From positions 91,358 to 155,357 of the forward strand of contig CANSUS010000001.1 in assembly GCA_947650155.1 (NCBI GenBank): DNA of 64,000 nucleotides. The letters are read 5' to 3'. The notes below the pieces were generated by a model. That model searched no databases and was not told the origin of the DNA. It was given only the letters and a program-made list of their open reading frames with translations. The DNA is from an uncultured Lachnospiraceae bacterium (lineage in GTDB: Bacteria > Bacillota > Clostridia > Lachnospirales > Lachnospiraceae). Positions 33,038 through 40,964 of this stretch are shown one piece after another. Each line of letters opens with the position of its first letter. Within the stretch, counting starts at the first letter, position 1. A program made the translations under genes and the position numbers.

Positions 33038-33796
33038 TTAAATAAAATTTTTAATGAATGTTCTCCGGTGAATTGGTGTCGGTCCGTATTTCTTTAATGC
33101 TTCAATATGTGCCTGCGCGCCATAGCCTTTATGAGAAGCAAATCCATATTCCGGGAATACCTTATCATACTCCGTCATCAGTCTGTCCCTTGTTACTTTG
33201 GCAATAATGCTTGCTGCAGCGATGGACACACTTTTCGCATCTCCTTTTATGATTGGCACCTGTCTGATCGAAATATCAGGAATCGTCACCGCATCATTTA
33301 ATAATATATCGGGTAAAACGTCCAATTTACTAATGGCTTCTCTCATCGCTTCATAAGTTGCCTGCAAAATATTAATCTCATCGATTCTTTCGGGCGATGC
33401 GTAACCGATTCCACAGGAAACTGCATTTTCCATGATCACTTCATAAAGTTCTTCTCTTTTCTTTTCCGACAACTGCTTGGAATCATTCAAATACAGTATC
33501 CGGCAGTCCTTTGGAAGGATGACGGCGCCTGCCACTACCGGACCTGCGAGAGGGCCTCTCCCCACTTCATCGATCCCGCAGACAAAACCAAATTTCTCAT
33601 ATTCCCGTTCATATACTTTCAGGTTTTCCGTTCGAGCCTTTTCCTGTTCCAAAGCTGCAATCCGTTTTTCTGCTTTTGCAATTAACGCTCTGACACCGCT
33701 TCTTGTATCTGTTTTATATTCCTGAATGAATTCAGGCAGCTCCTCTTCCTTCGCTGCCTGAAAAATATTTTTTATTTCACTAATCTTTATCTCCAT
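33038..33796 (-). CDS. rnhB: ribonuclease HII
   Basis: 252 residues from the ATG at 33796 (GAGGTGGGC just upstream; an in-frame GTG lies 5 codons earlier). CGIDEVGRGPLAGPVVAGAV carries the catalytic Asp-Glu, LNDSKQLSEKKR follows, and SIAAASIIAKVTRDRLM with LLNDAV supplies the remaining acids. It removes ribonucleotides from DNA. An N-terminal extension of about 70 residues precedes the catalytic domain, as in B. subtilis. Confidence 0.95.
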   Translation of the reverse strand: MEIKISEIKNIFQAAKEEELPEFIQEYKTDTRSGVRALIAKAEKRIAALEQEKARTENLKVYEREYEKFGFVCGIDEVGRGPLAGPVVAGAVILPKDCRILYLNDSKQLSEKKREELYEVIMENAVSCGIGYASPERIDEINILQATYEAMREAISKLDVLPDILLNDAVTIPDISIRQVPIIKGDAKSVSIAAASIIAKVTRDRLMTEYDKVFPEYGFASHKGYGAQAHIEALKKYGPTPIHRRTFIKNFI

Positions 33797-33814
33797 GCCC
33801 ACCTCTATCACAGA

Positions 33815-34354
33815 TTATTGATGTTTCAAAATACCAAATTTTGAAAACGGCCATATTCTCAGCCATGCGCGCCCAACAATATTCTCTCTTTGAATATTTC
33901 CAACAACTTCTGTTCTGCTGTCCACGCTGTCATTGCGATTATCGCCTAATACAAAATACTCATCCTCTCCTAAAGTAATTCCCTCCGATGCTCTTCCCGG
34001 ATCTGCAATTACGGCTCTCCCATAAGATTCTTCCAGCAGCTCGTCATTAATATAGATATTCCCCTCTGTATCAATGCGTACCGTTTCTCCGGGCAGCCCA
34101 ATAATACGTTTTATATAGTAGGTATCATCTTCATATTCAAAAGGGAATACAATGATGTCAAACCGCTGCGGATCGTGAAAGCGATAGGTAATTTTGTCTA
34201 CAATTAAATTATCCCCGTGACTTAATGTATTTTCCATTGAACTTCCACTGACCTGCGTACGCTGTCCGACATAATGTATGCAAAGCCATGTCAGACATAA
34301 AACAATGAGCAGATAAATGCTTGTACTGAGTATTTCTTTTAATGCTTTATTCAT
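33815..34354 (-). CDS. lepB: signal peptidase I (first copy)
   Basis: 179 residues. One membrane anchor (residues 8-30) is followed by QVSGSSMENTL (nucleophile Ser), YYIKRIIGLPGETV (general-base Lys), GDNRNDSVDSR (box E) and the C-terminal strands. It removes signal peptides on the outer face of the membrane. The start overlaps the rbgA stop by 8 bp. A second copy lies on the other side of rbgA. Confidence 0.93.
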   Translation of the reverse strand: MNKALKEILSTSIYLLIVLCLTWLCIHYVGQRTQVSGSSMENTLSHGDNLIVDKITYRFHDPQRFDIIVFPFEYEDDTYYIKRIIGLPGETVRIDTEGNIYINDELLEESYGRAVIADPGRASEGITLGEDEYFVLGDNRNDSVDSRTEVVGNIQRENIVGRAWLRIWPFSKFGILKHQ

Positions 34355-35210
34355 CCTGTTCTTTCATCCCTTCCGGAAACTCTAAAGTAATTTTCCCTAA
34401 TTTACCGCTTCTGAAATCTTCCATTATTAAGGCTGCCGTTTTATCCAGATCAGGTATTTCCCCTTTTTTGAAACATCGTCTGCTTATGCAGATATTTTGA
34501 AGCAGTTCATATGCTTCTCCCGTTTCTTCTATTTGATAACGGTCCTTTAGCGCATTGGGATAATTTTTTGATAAAAAGTCAATCAATTCCATTGCAAGTT
34601 CATCCATATGAAGTATCTCATCATTCATGGAACCGATAAACGCTAACTTCATTCCTACATTCTGATCTTCAAATTTTGGCCATAAAATTCCAGGCGTGTC
34701 TAAAAGTTCCAGATTTTTATGCAGCCGTATCCATTGCTTTCCTTTTGTAACTCCCGGTTTGTTTCCGGTTTTTGTGCATGCCTTGCCTGCAAAAGTATTT
34801 ATAAATGTAGATTTCCCAACATTGGGAATCCCAACGACCATTGCCCTTACCGGACGGTTCATAATCCCTCTTTTTCTATCCCTTTCTATCTTTTCCCTGC
34901 AGGCTTCCTGCACGGTTCCCTGAATAGATTTTATTCCAAAACCGGTTCTGGAATTCATTTCCACTACATGAAAGTTCTGGTTTGTAAAATACTCTATCCA
35001 TTTTTTATTCCATCTGTTATCTGCAAGATCAGATTTATTTAAAAGAATGATTCTGGCCTTGTTTTTCCCAAGTTCATCAATATCAGGATTACGGCTGCTC
35101 AAAGGAATCCGCGCATCCACAAGTTCAATTATCAGATCGATTAACTTGATATTTTCCTGCATCATTCTTTTTGCTTTTGTCATATGTCCAGGATACCACT
35201 GATAGTTCAT
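34347..35210 (-). CDS. rbgA: ribosome biogenesis GTPase RbgA (YlqF)
   Basis: 287 residues. It is a circularly permuted GTPase: NKSDLAD (G4) near residue 58 comes before VGIPNVGKSTFIN (G1) near 127 and DTPGILWP (G3) near 173. WYPGHMTKAKRMM at the N-terminus is diagnostic. It assists late 50S assembly. It lies between the two signal peptidase genes. Confidence 0.95.
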   Translation of the reverse strand: MNYQWYPGHMTKAKRMMQENIKLIDLIIELVDARIPLSSRNPDIDELGKNKARIILLNKSDLADNRWNKKWIEYFTNQNFHVVEMNSRTGFGIKSIQGTVQEACREKIERDRKRGIMNRPVRAMVVGIPNVGKSTFINTFAGKACTKTGNKPGVTKGKQWIRLHKNLELLDTPGILWPKFEDQNVGMKLAFIGSMNDEILHMDELAMELIDFLSKNYPNALKDRYQIEETGEAYELLQNICISRRCFKKGEIPDLDKTAALIMEDFRSGKLGKITLEFPEGMKEQDE

Positions 35211-35243
35211 TTTTACCTCATTTCTGTACAGCTTTTATATTTT

Positions 35244-35828
35244 TCATTTTATAAATCCGGTATTTCCTTCTTCACCCGAAAGACTAAACCATGCTTTCCC
35301 AATAATATTTTCTTCATTTACAACCCCTATATTGGCGGAGCGGCTGTCTTCACTGTTATTACGGTTATCGCCAAGAACAAAGTATTCACCGCTCTGCAAA
35401 GTAATCTCATTAAACGCAATTCCGGCATCTGCCATTTTATCATAGTCTTCTCCCGCTTCAGCGTCTGTACCGTTTACATATAAAATTCCGTCTATAATCT
35501 GTACTTTATCACCGGGAACCGCCACTACTCTCTTTATATAGTAATGTGAATTTTGATTTCCGTTCGGCAAAAAGACGACTACGTCTCCTTCTTTGGGAGT
35601 CAGAAGCCGATATACAAAACGATTTACAAAAATAGTCTGCCCATTGTACAGACTGGGCTCCATAGACACTCCGATCACACTGGTTGTCATCCCCACACAA
35701 TAGACAATTACATACGCAAGAAAAATACTGGCTAAAATTCCGAATATCCAGTTAAAGATCTCTTTTACCAGATTCGTGCTTACTTTCTTCTTTCGCTTAT
35801 AAAAACTTAACCCTTTGTACTTTCCCAT
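35244..35828 (-). CDS. lepB: signal peptidase I (second copy)
   Basis: 194 residues. A basic cytosolic head (YKRKKK) precedes the anchor (27-50), then VIGVSMEPSLYNGQ (nucleophile Ser), YYIKRVVAVPGDKV (Lys) and GDNRNNSEDSR. It is clearly diverged from the first copy. GAGGAAAATGAA precedes the ATG. It begins a unit after the rplS terminator. Confidence 0.93.
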   Translation of the reverse strand: MGKYKGLSFYKRKKKVSTNLVKEIFNWIFGILASIFLAYVIVYCVGMTTSVIGVSMEPSLYNGQTIFVNRFVYRLLTPKEGDVVVFLPNGNQNSHYYIKRVVAVPGDKVQIIDGILYVNGTDAEAGEDYDKMADAGIAFNEITLQSGEYFVLGDNRNNSEDSRSANIGVVNEENIIGKAWFSLSGEEGNTGFIK

Positions 35829-35890
35829 TTCATTTTCCTCATTTTAAATACACTATCCGAAGTATATCACATTTTTATGTTCCCGAAAAG

Positions 35891-35920
35891 AAAAAAGGAT
35901 AATTACAAAAGTAATTATCC
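35891..35920 (-). terminator. terminator of the ffh-rplS operon
   Basis: GGATAATTAC (35897-35906) pairs perfectly with GTAATTATCC (35911-35920). On the minus strand TTTTTTCTTTTC follows. It lies just beyond the rplS stop. Confidence 0.85.
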
Positions 35921-35932
35921 CACATCTTTTTC

Positions 35933-36280
35933 TTATTTCATTAATTCTTTTACCTTTGCCTTCTTGCCAACACGGTCTCTTAAGTAGTTTAATTTTGCTC
36001 TTCTTACTTTACCTGCTCTTACTACTTCTACCTTTTCCACGTTGGGAGAATGTAACGGCCATGTCTTTTCCACGCCGATTCCGTTAGAATTCTTTCTTAC
36101 CGTAAAAGTTGCTCTATTGCTTCCACCCTGCTTTTTCAGGACAACGCCTTCAAAAATCTGGATTCTTTCACGGTTACCTTCTTTAATCTTACCGTATACT
36201 TTAACCGTATCACCTACGTTAAATTCCGGTACAGATTCTTTGAGCTGCTCGTCTTCGATGCTTTTAATAATATCGTTCAT
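35933..36280 (-). CDS. rplS: 50S ribosomal protein L19
   Basis: 115 residues. [26 protein letters not shown] and THE-type C-terminus ([23 protein letters not shown]) are typical L19. It lies at the 30S-50S interface. AAGGAGGAAACACA precedes the ATG. The 136-bp gap upstream contains a small TATGTC/GACATA hairpin; a leader RNA is possible but not supported further. Confidence 0.97.
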   Translation of the reverse strand: MNDIIKSIEDEQLKESVPEFNVGDTVKVYGKIKEGNRERIQIFEGVVLKKQGGSNRATFTVRKNSNGIGVEKTWPLHSPNVEKVEVVRAGKVRRAKLNYLRDRVGKKAKVKELMK

Positions 36281-36416
36281 TGTGTTTCCTCCTTAAGCTT
36301 TGGACGTTCTTAATACCATAAATTGGGATTCTATGTCTGCGACATATAGTAACAGCGGAACATCTATTTTCACAACGTGTTTTAGTGTAGCATATCTTCC
36401 CCTAAATTGCAAGTAT

Positions 36417-37832
36417 TTATTTTCCCAGCCAATACAGCTGTTCCTTTGCCATGTATAAATTCAAACTTTCCTGAAGCCTCAGTGATTTCTCATTTTCCGT
36501 CTCAACCTGGCAAAAGGGCGTCCATCCGTTTTTTAAATGCAGATTAATATAAAAGGCTTCCAACGCCTTTGCATACCCCTTATTTCGGTAATTTTCAAAG
36601 ATCTCCAGCATACCGACGCTTCCTTCTTTATGCATGCCGATAAAACCTGCCAGCTTTTTCTCTTCAAAAATGCCATACATCACACCGCTTTTTAACTGTG
36701 ACTCCACATATCCCGCTTCCACATATCCGTGATAGTGTTTCTCCAATGCTGATAAAAAGCCTGCGTCCAACTTTCTGATATCCATTCCCCTCTTAACGGG
36801 CAGCGGCTCTTTTCTTGTATATACTGCCTGAATGCACTCCATTTCTAAATTTATGGAAAAAAATTCACACAGAAACGCATTCATACATTCCTGATGGGAA
36901 ACAAAGAGTTTTACTTTTTCTCTCTGCGGCGGGTCAGAAAAAATACTGCGCAGTATTTTTTCCCCGCTTGTCCTGTCTTTTGTGGTAAACAAATATGCCC
37001 CGCTGTTTTTTTCCTGTAAAAGAACGCCGTCTTCTTCAAAATAAAGCAGTCTGGCGTTCCCCCTGCGCAAAGCCTCCAGCATATCCATATGAAACAGTTT
37101 GTTTTTCAAAAGATGGTTCTCACAGTTCTTCAGAATTTCGTATTTCTGATACAAGTCAGGGCGTCTCTCTTTCGTACGGACAACTGACTGTTCCAGACGC
37201 CACTGTTCAATTTTTTGATGATTTCCTGACAAAAGCACATCCGGCACCTTTTTCCCTCTCCACTCTTCCGGTCTGGAATACTGTGGATATTCCAGCAAAG
37301 GGCCCTGAAAAGACTCTGTCTGCGACGATTCACCGTTATGCAGTACCCCGTCCACCAGTCTTGCCACCGCATCCACCATAACCATTGCAGGCAGTTCACC
37401 TCCGGTCAGTACATAATCGCCGATAGAAACGTAATCCGTCACAATTTCCTCCAGTACACGCTCATCAATTCCTTCATAATGTCCGCATAAAAACACAAGA
37501 TTTTCTTCTTTTGCAAATTCCTCTGCCATAGATTGATGGAAAACTGCCCCCTGGGGCGTCACATAAACAACTCTCGGACTCTTACCGCTTCTTTTTACAA
37601 TTTCCTCTTTCACGGACAGAAAGCAGTCAAAAACCGGCTGCGCCTGCATCAGCATTCCGGCTCCGCCGCCATAAGGATAATCATCCACCTTTTTATGTTT
37701 ATCTGTTGTATACTCCCTGATATTATGCGCCTTAACCGTAATGGTTCCCTTCTCCATCGCTTTACCGATCACACTGCTGTTAAGACCATTCTCCACCGTT
37801 TCAGGGAAAAGCGTAAGTATATGAAAATTCAT
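36417..37832 (-). CDS. trmD: tRNA (guanine37-N1)-methyltransferase TrmD fused to a GNAT acetyltransferase domain
   Basis: 471 residues from the ATG at 37832 (a longer open frame runs into rimM; this ATG overlaps the rimM stop as TGATG). Residues 1-235 are a complete TrmD: FHILTLFPE, YGGGAGMLMQ, LCGHYEGIDERV, IGDYVLTGGELPAM and the knot region. It methylates G37 of tRNAs to prevent frameshifting. Standard TrmD ends there, but about 235 more residues follow without a break. Their end reads as a GNAT acetyltransferase, with IFENYRNKGYAKALEAF as the acetyl-CoA loop and LQESLNLYMAKEQLYWL at the close. The substrate of the added domain is unknown. The fusion has one frame and no internal start with a ribosome-binding site that I can see. 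Confidence 0.92.
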   Translation of the reverse strand: MNFHILTLFPETVENGLNSSVIGKAMEKGTITVKAHNIREYTTDKHKKVDDYPYGGGAGMLMQAQPVFDCFLSVKEEIVKRSGKSPRVVYVTPQGAVFHQSMAEEFAKEENLVFLCGHYEGIDERVLEEIVTDYVSIGDYVLTGGELPAMVMVDAVARLVDGVLHNGESSQTESFQGPLLEYPQYSRPEEWRGKKVPDVLLSGNHQKIEQWRLEQSVVRTKERRPDLYQKYEILKNCENHLLKNKLFHMDMLEALRRGNARLLYFEEDGVLLQEKNSGAYLFTTKDRTSGEKILRSIFSDPPQREKVKLFVSHQECMNAFLCEFFSINLEMECIQAVYTRKEPLPVKRGMDIRKLDAGFLSALEKHYHGYVEAGYVESQLKSGVMYGIFEEKKLAGFIGMHKEGSVGMLEIFENYRNKGYAKALEAFYINLHLKNGWTPFCQVETENEKSLRLQESLNLYMAKEQLYWLGK

Positions 37833-38341
37833 CAGTCTAATAATCCTTCCAAAACATGCACTCTTACAAATCCTGCCTCCAGATCTACACACAGAACGCA
37901 TTCTTTAATCGCCGGCAGTAACAATTCTTTTCCACTTACATGATCGATCACATAAACGTCATTCGCCCCGGTCTCCATCACATCTTTAAGCACTCCAATC
38001 TCCTGTTCCTCTTCATCTACCACCTGTAAGCCAATCAGATCCGCAATAAAATATTCATCCTTCTTTAGCTTAACTGCATTCTCCCTCGAAACAAACAACG
38101 CATTCCCTTTATACCGCATCACATCATCTATATTATCGATTCCCCTGAATTTTAAAATTGCAAACTGCTTGAAAAACTTCACCCCTTCTATTTCGAGCGT
38201 TTCTACCCCGTTACCCGTATCTGTCATAACCTCTTTCAGCTTCTTAAACCGCCTCACATCATCTGTCGTGGGAAACACCTTTACTTCCCCCCGCACCCCA
38301 TGCGTCGAAGCAATCACGCCAACCTGTAACCGATCTTCCAT
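37832..38341 (-). CDS. rimM: 16S rRNA processing protein RimM
   Basis: 169 residues. GVIASTHGVRGEVKVFPTTD opens the RimM N-domain. The PRC-barrel follows (YFIADLIGLQVVDEE, VMETGANDVYVIDH, LLLPAIKECVLCVD). It binds S19 and helps 30S head maturation. The stop overlaps trmD's start (TGATG). Confidence 0.95.
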   Translation of the reverse strand: MEDRLQVGVIASTHGVRGEVKVFPTTDDVRRFKKLKEVMTDTGNGVETLEIEGVKFFKQFAILKFRGIDNIDDVMRYKGNALFVSRENAVKLKKDEYFIADLIGLQVVDEEEQEIGVLKDVMETGANDVYVIDHVSGKELLLPAIKECVLCVDLEAGFVRVHVLEGLLD

Positions 38342-38505
38342 ATAAATCCCTTTCCTTTCCTGTATGCTTCCGTCTGTATGCCTTTACACACAGACTAACC
38401 AGGGAGAGCGAACATATTTCCCTATACAAGCAAACCCACAAACACAGACATGTTCATGGGTTCTTTAAAAATTCTTTTTCTTTGCTCGTCAATAGACTTA
38501 AATGT

Positions 38506-38733
38506 TTAGATGATTTCCACATCAACTCTTTTATCGTCTTTGGATGATGCTGCTTTTACAATGGTACGGATTGTTTTTGCAATACGTCCCTGCTTGCCAA
38601 TGACTTTTCCCATATCGGATGCAGCAACATGAAGCTCTATCGTCACATTTTTGCCTTCTTCTTTTTCAGTAACGACTACTTCATCCGGATTATCAACAAG
38701 TGCCTTTGCAATTACTTCTACTAATTCCTTCAT
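38506..38733 (-). CDS. khpA: KH-domain RNA-binding protein (KhpA/YlqC)
   Basis: 75 residues. VGKVIGKQG-type GXXG loop appears as MGKVIGKQGRIAKTIRTIV, within a type II KH fold. KhpA binds RNA with KhpB and affects cell division and elongation in Firmicutes. It lies between rpsP and rimM, the conserved position. The 164 bp between it and rimM hold no gene; a weak hairpin lies near 38440-38462. Confidence 0.93.
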   Translation of the reverse strand: MKELVEVIAKALVDNPDEVVVTEKEEGKNVTIELHVAASDMGKVIGKQGRIAKTIRTIVKAASSKDDKRVDVEII

Positions 38734-38763
38734 AATCCACCTCCAAAATAAGAATCATCATCC

Positions 38764-39009
38764 TTATTTTTCAATACCGGCTGCCTTAAAAATCTTAGCA
38801 ACTACTTCTGTCGGCTGTGCACCGTTTGCTAACCATTTCTTAGCTAACTCTTCGTTCACCTTAAACTGGCTGGGATCTGTGTTAGGATCATAAGTTCCGA
38901 TTTCCTCGATGAATCTTCCGTCTCTTGGTGATCTGGAATCAGAAACAACGATTCTATAAAAAGGAGCCTTCTTCTGTCCCATTCTTCTTAATCTGATTTT
39001 AACTGCCAT
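38764..39009 (-). CDS. rpsP: 30S ribosomal protein S16
   Basis: 81 residues. [20 protein letters not shown], then [19 protein letters not shown] and the C-terminal [12 protein letters not shown] are invariant in S16. GGAGG-type ribosome-binding site upstream. Confidence 0.98.
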   Translation of the reverse strand: MAVKIRLRRMGQKKAPFYRIVVSDSRSPRDGRFIEEIGTYDPNTDPSQFKVNEELAKKWLANGAQPTEVVAKIFKAAGIEK

Positions 39010-39114
39010 TGTTTTTTCACCTCCGTGTTTATTATAAAAAATATATAGAAATAGAAAAGCTGTCCGAAAAACGGAATTTTCTAATTCTTTCTCTGCATAA
39101 ATTTTAATCAGGCA

Positions 39115-40479
39115 TTAAAAAGGAAATTTCATTCCACCCATACCTCCGAAAAGACCTTTTCCCCTTTTGCCGCCCATACCTCCAAACTGTTTCATCATCT
39201 TCTGACTCTGTTCAAACTGCTTGATAAAACGGTTTACCTGGCTGATATCAACGCCTGCGCCTTTTGCAATACGATGTTTTCTGCCCGGATTCAAAATTTT
39301 GGGATTTCTTCTTTCCTCCATTGTCATGGAAAGTATAATTGCTTCTGTCCTTGCAAGCTGCTTTTCATCTATCATGGATTCTATATCGCCCATTTTACTT
39401 CCCATACCCGGCATCATGCTTAAAATACTGGATATGCCGCCCATATTTTTCATCTGCTTCATGCTTTCCAGGTAATCTTCAAAATCGAATTTCCCCTTCT
39501 TCATATTGGCAGCCATCTTCTTTTCTTTTTCCTCGTCGATGTCAATATTTGCCTGTACTTTATCAATCAGGCTTAAGACATCTCCCATTCCCAGTATCCT
39601 TCCTGCCATTCGGTCAGGATAAAACTGTTCCAGATCAGAAAGCTTCTCCCCCATACCTACATAAAGGATGGGTTTTCCCGTTACGGCTTTAACAGAAAGC
39701 GCCGCACCGCCTCTGGTATCGCCGTCCATTTTGGATAAAACGACGCCGTCGATCCCTACTTTCTCATCAAATTCCTTAGCAACATTGACTGCATCCTGTC
39801 CGGTCATGGCATCTACAACAAGTAATGTCTGATGAACCTCAATTTCTTTCTTAATCTCCTGAAGCTCTTCCATCATGGCTTCATCAATATGAAGCCGTCC
39901 GGCAGTATCTAAAATTACCACATTATGCCCGTTTTTCTGTGCGTGTTCTAAAGCTGCTTTTGCAATATTTACCGGTTTATGGTTTTCTCCCATAGAGAAA
40001 ACGTCCACTTCCTGTTTTTCCCCGTTTACCTGCAGCTGTTTGATTGCCGCTGGTCTGTAAATATCACATGCTGCCAACAGAGGTTTCTTCCCCTTTAATT
40101 TCAGCTTGCCTGCAATTTTGGCAGTTGTTGTTGTTTTACCTGCACCCTGAAGACCGCACATCATGATTACAGTAATGGCTTTTCCAGGCTGCATGGGAAT
40201 CTCCGTTGTTTCGGACCCCATCAGGGAAACCATTTCTTCGTTTACGATCTTGATGACCATCTGACCAGGATTCAGACCATTCAGGACATCACTGCCGACT
40301 GCTCTTTCTTCTACAGATTTTACAAACTGTTTTACCACCTTAAAGTTTACATCCGCTTCCAAAAGAGCCATTTTTACTTCTTTTAACGCAGTCTTTACAT
40401 CTTCTTCTGTCAGCCGGCCTTTACTTCTTAAATTTTTAAAAACATTTTGCAGTTTATCCGTCAAGCTTTCAAATGCCAT
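39115..40479 (-). CDS. ffh: signal recognition particle protein Ffh
   Basis: 454 residues. N-domain helices precede GLQGAGKTTTTAKIAGKL (G1), LAACDIYRPAAIKQL, ILDTAGRLHIDE (G3), SKMDGDTRGGAALS (G4 region), then the Met-rich M domain (MKQMKNMGGISSILSMMPGM, and MMKQFGGMGG near the end). It binds signal peptides and 4.5S RNA, and docks on FtsY, which is also in this window. ylxM starts the operon 3 bp upstream. Confidence 0.97.
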   Translation of the reverse strand: MAFESLTDKLQNVFKNLRSKGRLTEEDVKTALKEVKMALLEADVNFKVVKQFVKSVEERAVGSDVLNGLNPGQMVIKIVNEEMVSLMGSETTEIPMQPGKAITVIMMCGLQGAGKTTTTAKIAGKLKLKGKKPLLAACDIYRPAAIKQLQVNGEKQEVDVFSMGENHKPVNIAKAALEHAQKNGHNVVILDTAGRLHIDEAMMEELQEIKKEIEVHQTLLVVDAMTGQDAVNVAKEFDEKVGIDGVVLSKMDGDTRGGAALSVKAVTGKPILYVGMGEKLSDLEQFYPDRMAGRILGMGDVLSLIDKVQANIDIDEEKEKKMAANMKKGKFDFEDYLESMKQMKNMGGISSILSMMPGMGSKMGDIESMIDEKQLARTEAIILSMTMEERRNPKILNPGRKHRIAKGAGVDISQVNRFIKQFEQSQKMMKQFGGMGGKRGKGLFGGMGGMKFPF

Positions 40480-40482
40480 CTG

Positions 40483-40836
40483 TTATAACTCCTCTAAAAT
40501 TTCATTGGATAGTTGTCTGATCTGCTCCAACCGGTCATGAAGTTCTTTTATATCGCTTTCTCCTGCATTCTCAGTAAGCTGGTCAATCAAATGCACTTTT
40601 TTCTTTGCGTTCTGAAATTTTTCAACAAGATGCAGCTTGTCTTCATAACCTTCCAGTGCCCTGCTGCACCTTTTCATAAGATCATGTACTCCCTGTCTGC
40701 TGATCCCCTGTTCATCCGCGATCTCGCTTAAGGACATATCATTGTAGACTACAGATTCGTAAATCTGCTTTTGATGCTCATTGAGAAGTTCTCCGTAAAA
40801 ATCATACAAAAGTCCCTGCTCTACAATTTTTTCCAT
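40483..40836 (-). CDS. ylxM: YlxM, SRP-associated helix-turn-helix protein
   Basis: 117 residues. [21 protein letters not shown], then [11 protein letters not shown] is a sigma-70 region-4-like helix-turn-helix. YlxM stimulates the SRP GTPase complex in streptococci. It overlaps no other gene and precedes ffh by 3 bp. Confidence 0.93.
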   Translation of the reverse strand: MEKIVEQGLLYDFYGELLNEHQKQIYESVVYNDMSLSEIADEQGISRQGVHDLMKRCSRALEGYEDKLHLVEKFQNAKKKVHLIDQLTENAGESDIKELHDRLEQIRQLSNEILEEL

Positions 40837-40944
40837 TTTTTCGTCCTTTTACCTGTATTTGCTTTTCGCACCTTTGCCATCATACTATACCTTCTTTATG
40901 CTGTCAAGTATTTTTTCTTGACACCACCTTTTGCTGCAAAACAA

Positions 40945-40963
40945 AAGCCGGGTCATCCCAGCT
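40945..40963 (-). terminator. terminator of the EAL-domain gene
   Basis: On the minus strand AGCTGGG pairs with CCCGGCT (one G-U pair) around ATGA, followed by TTTTGTTTTG. It is right after the stop. Confidence 0.55.
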
Positions 40964-40964
40964 T

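Noticed and set aside
36281..36416. L19 leader RNA upstream of rplS
   Set aside because: Only one short hairpin is visible; without covariation it cannot be supported.
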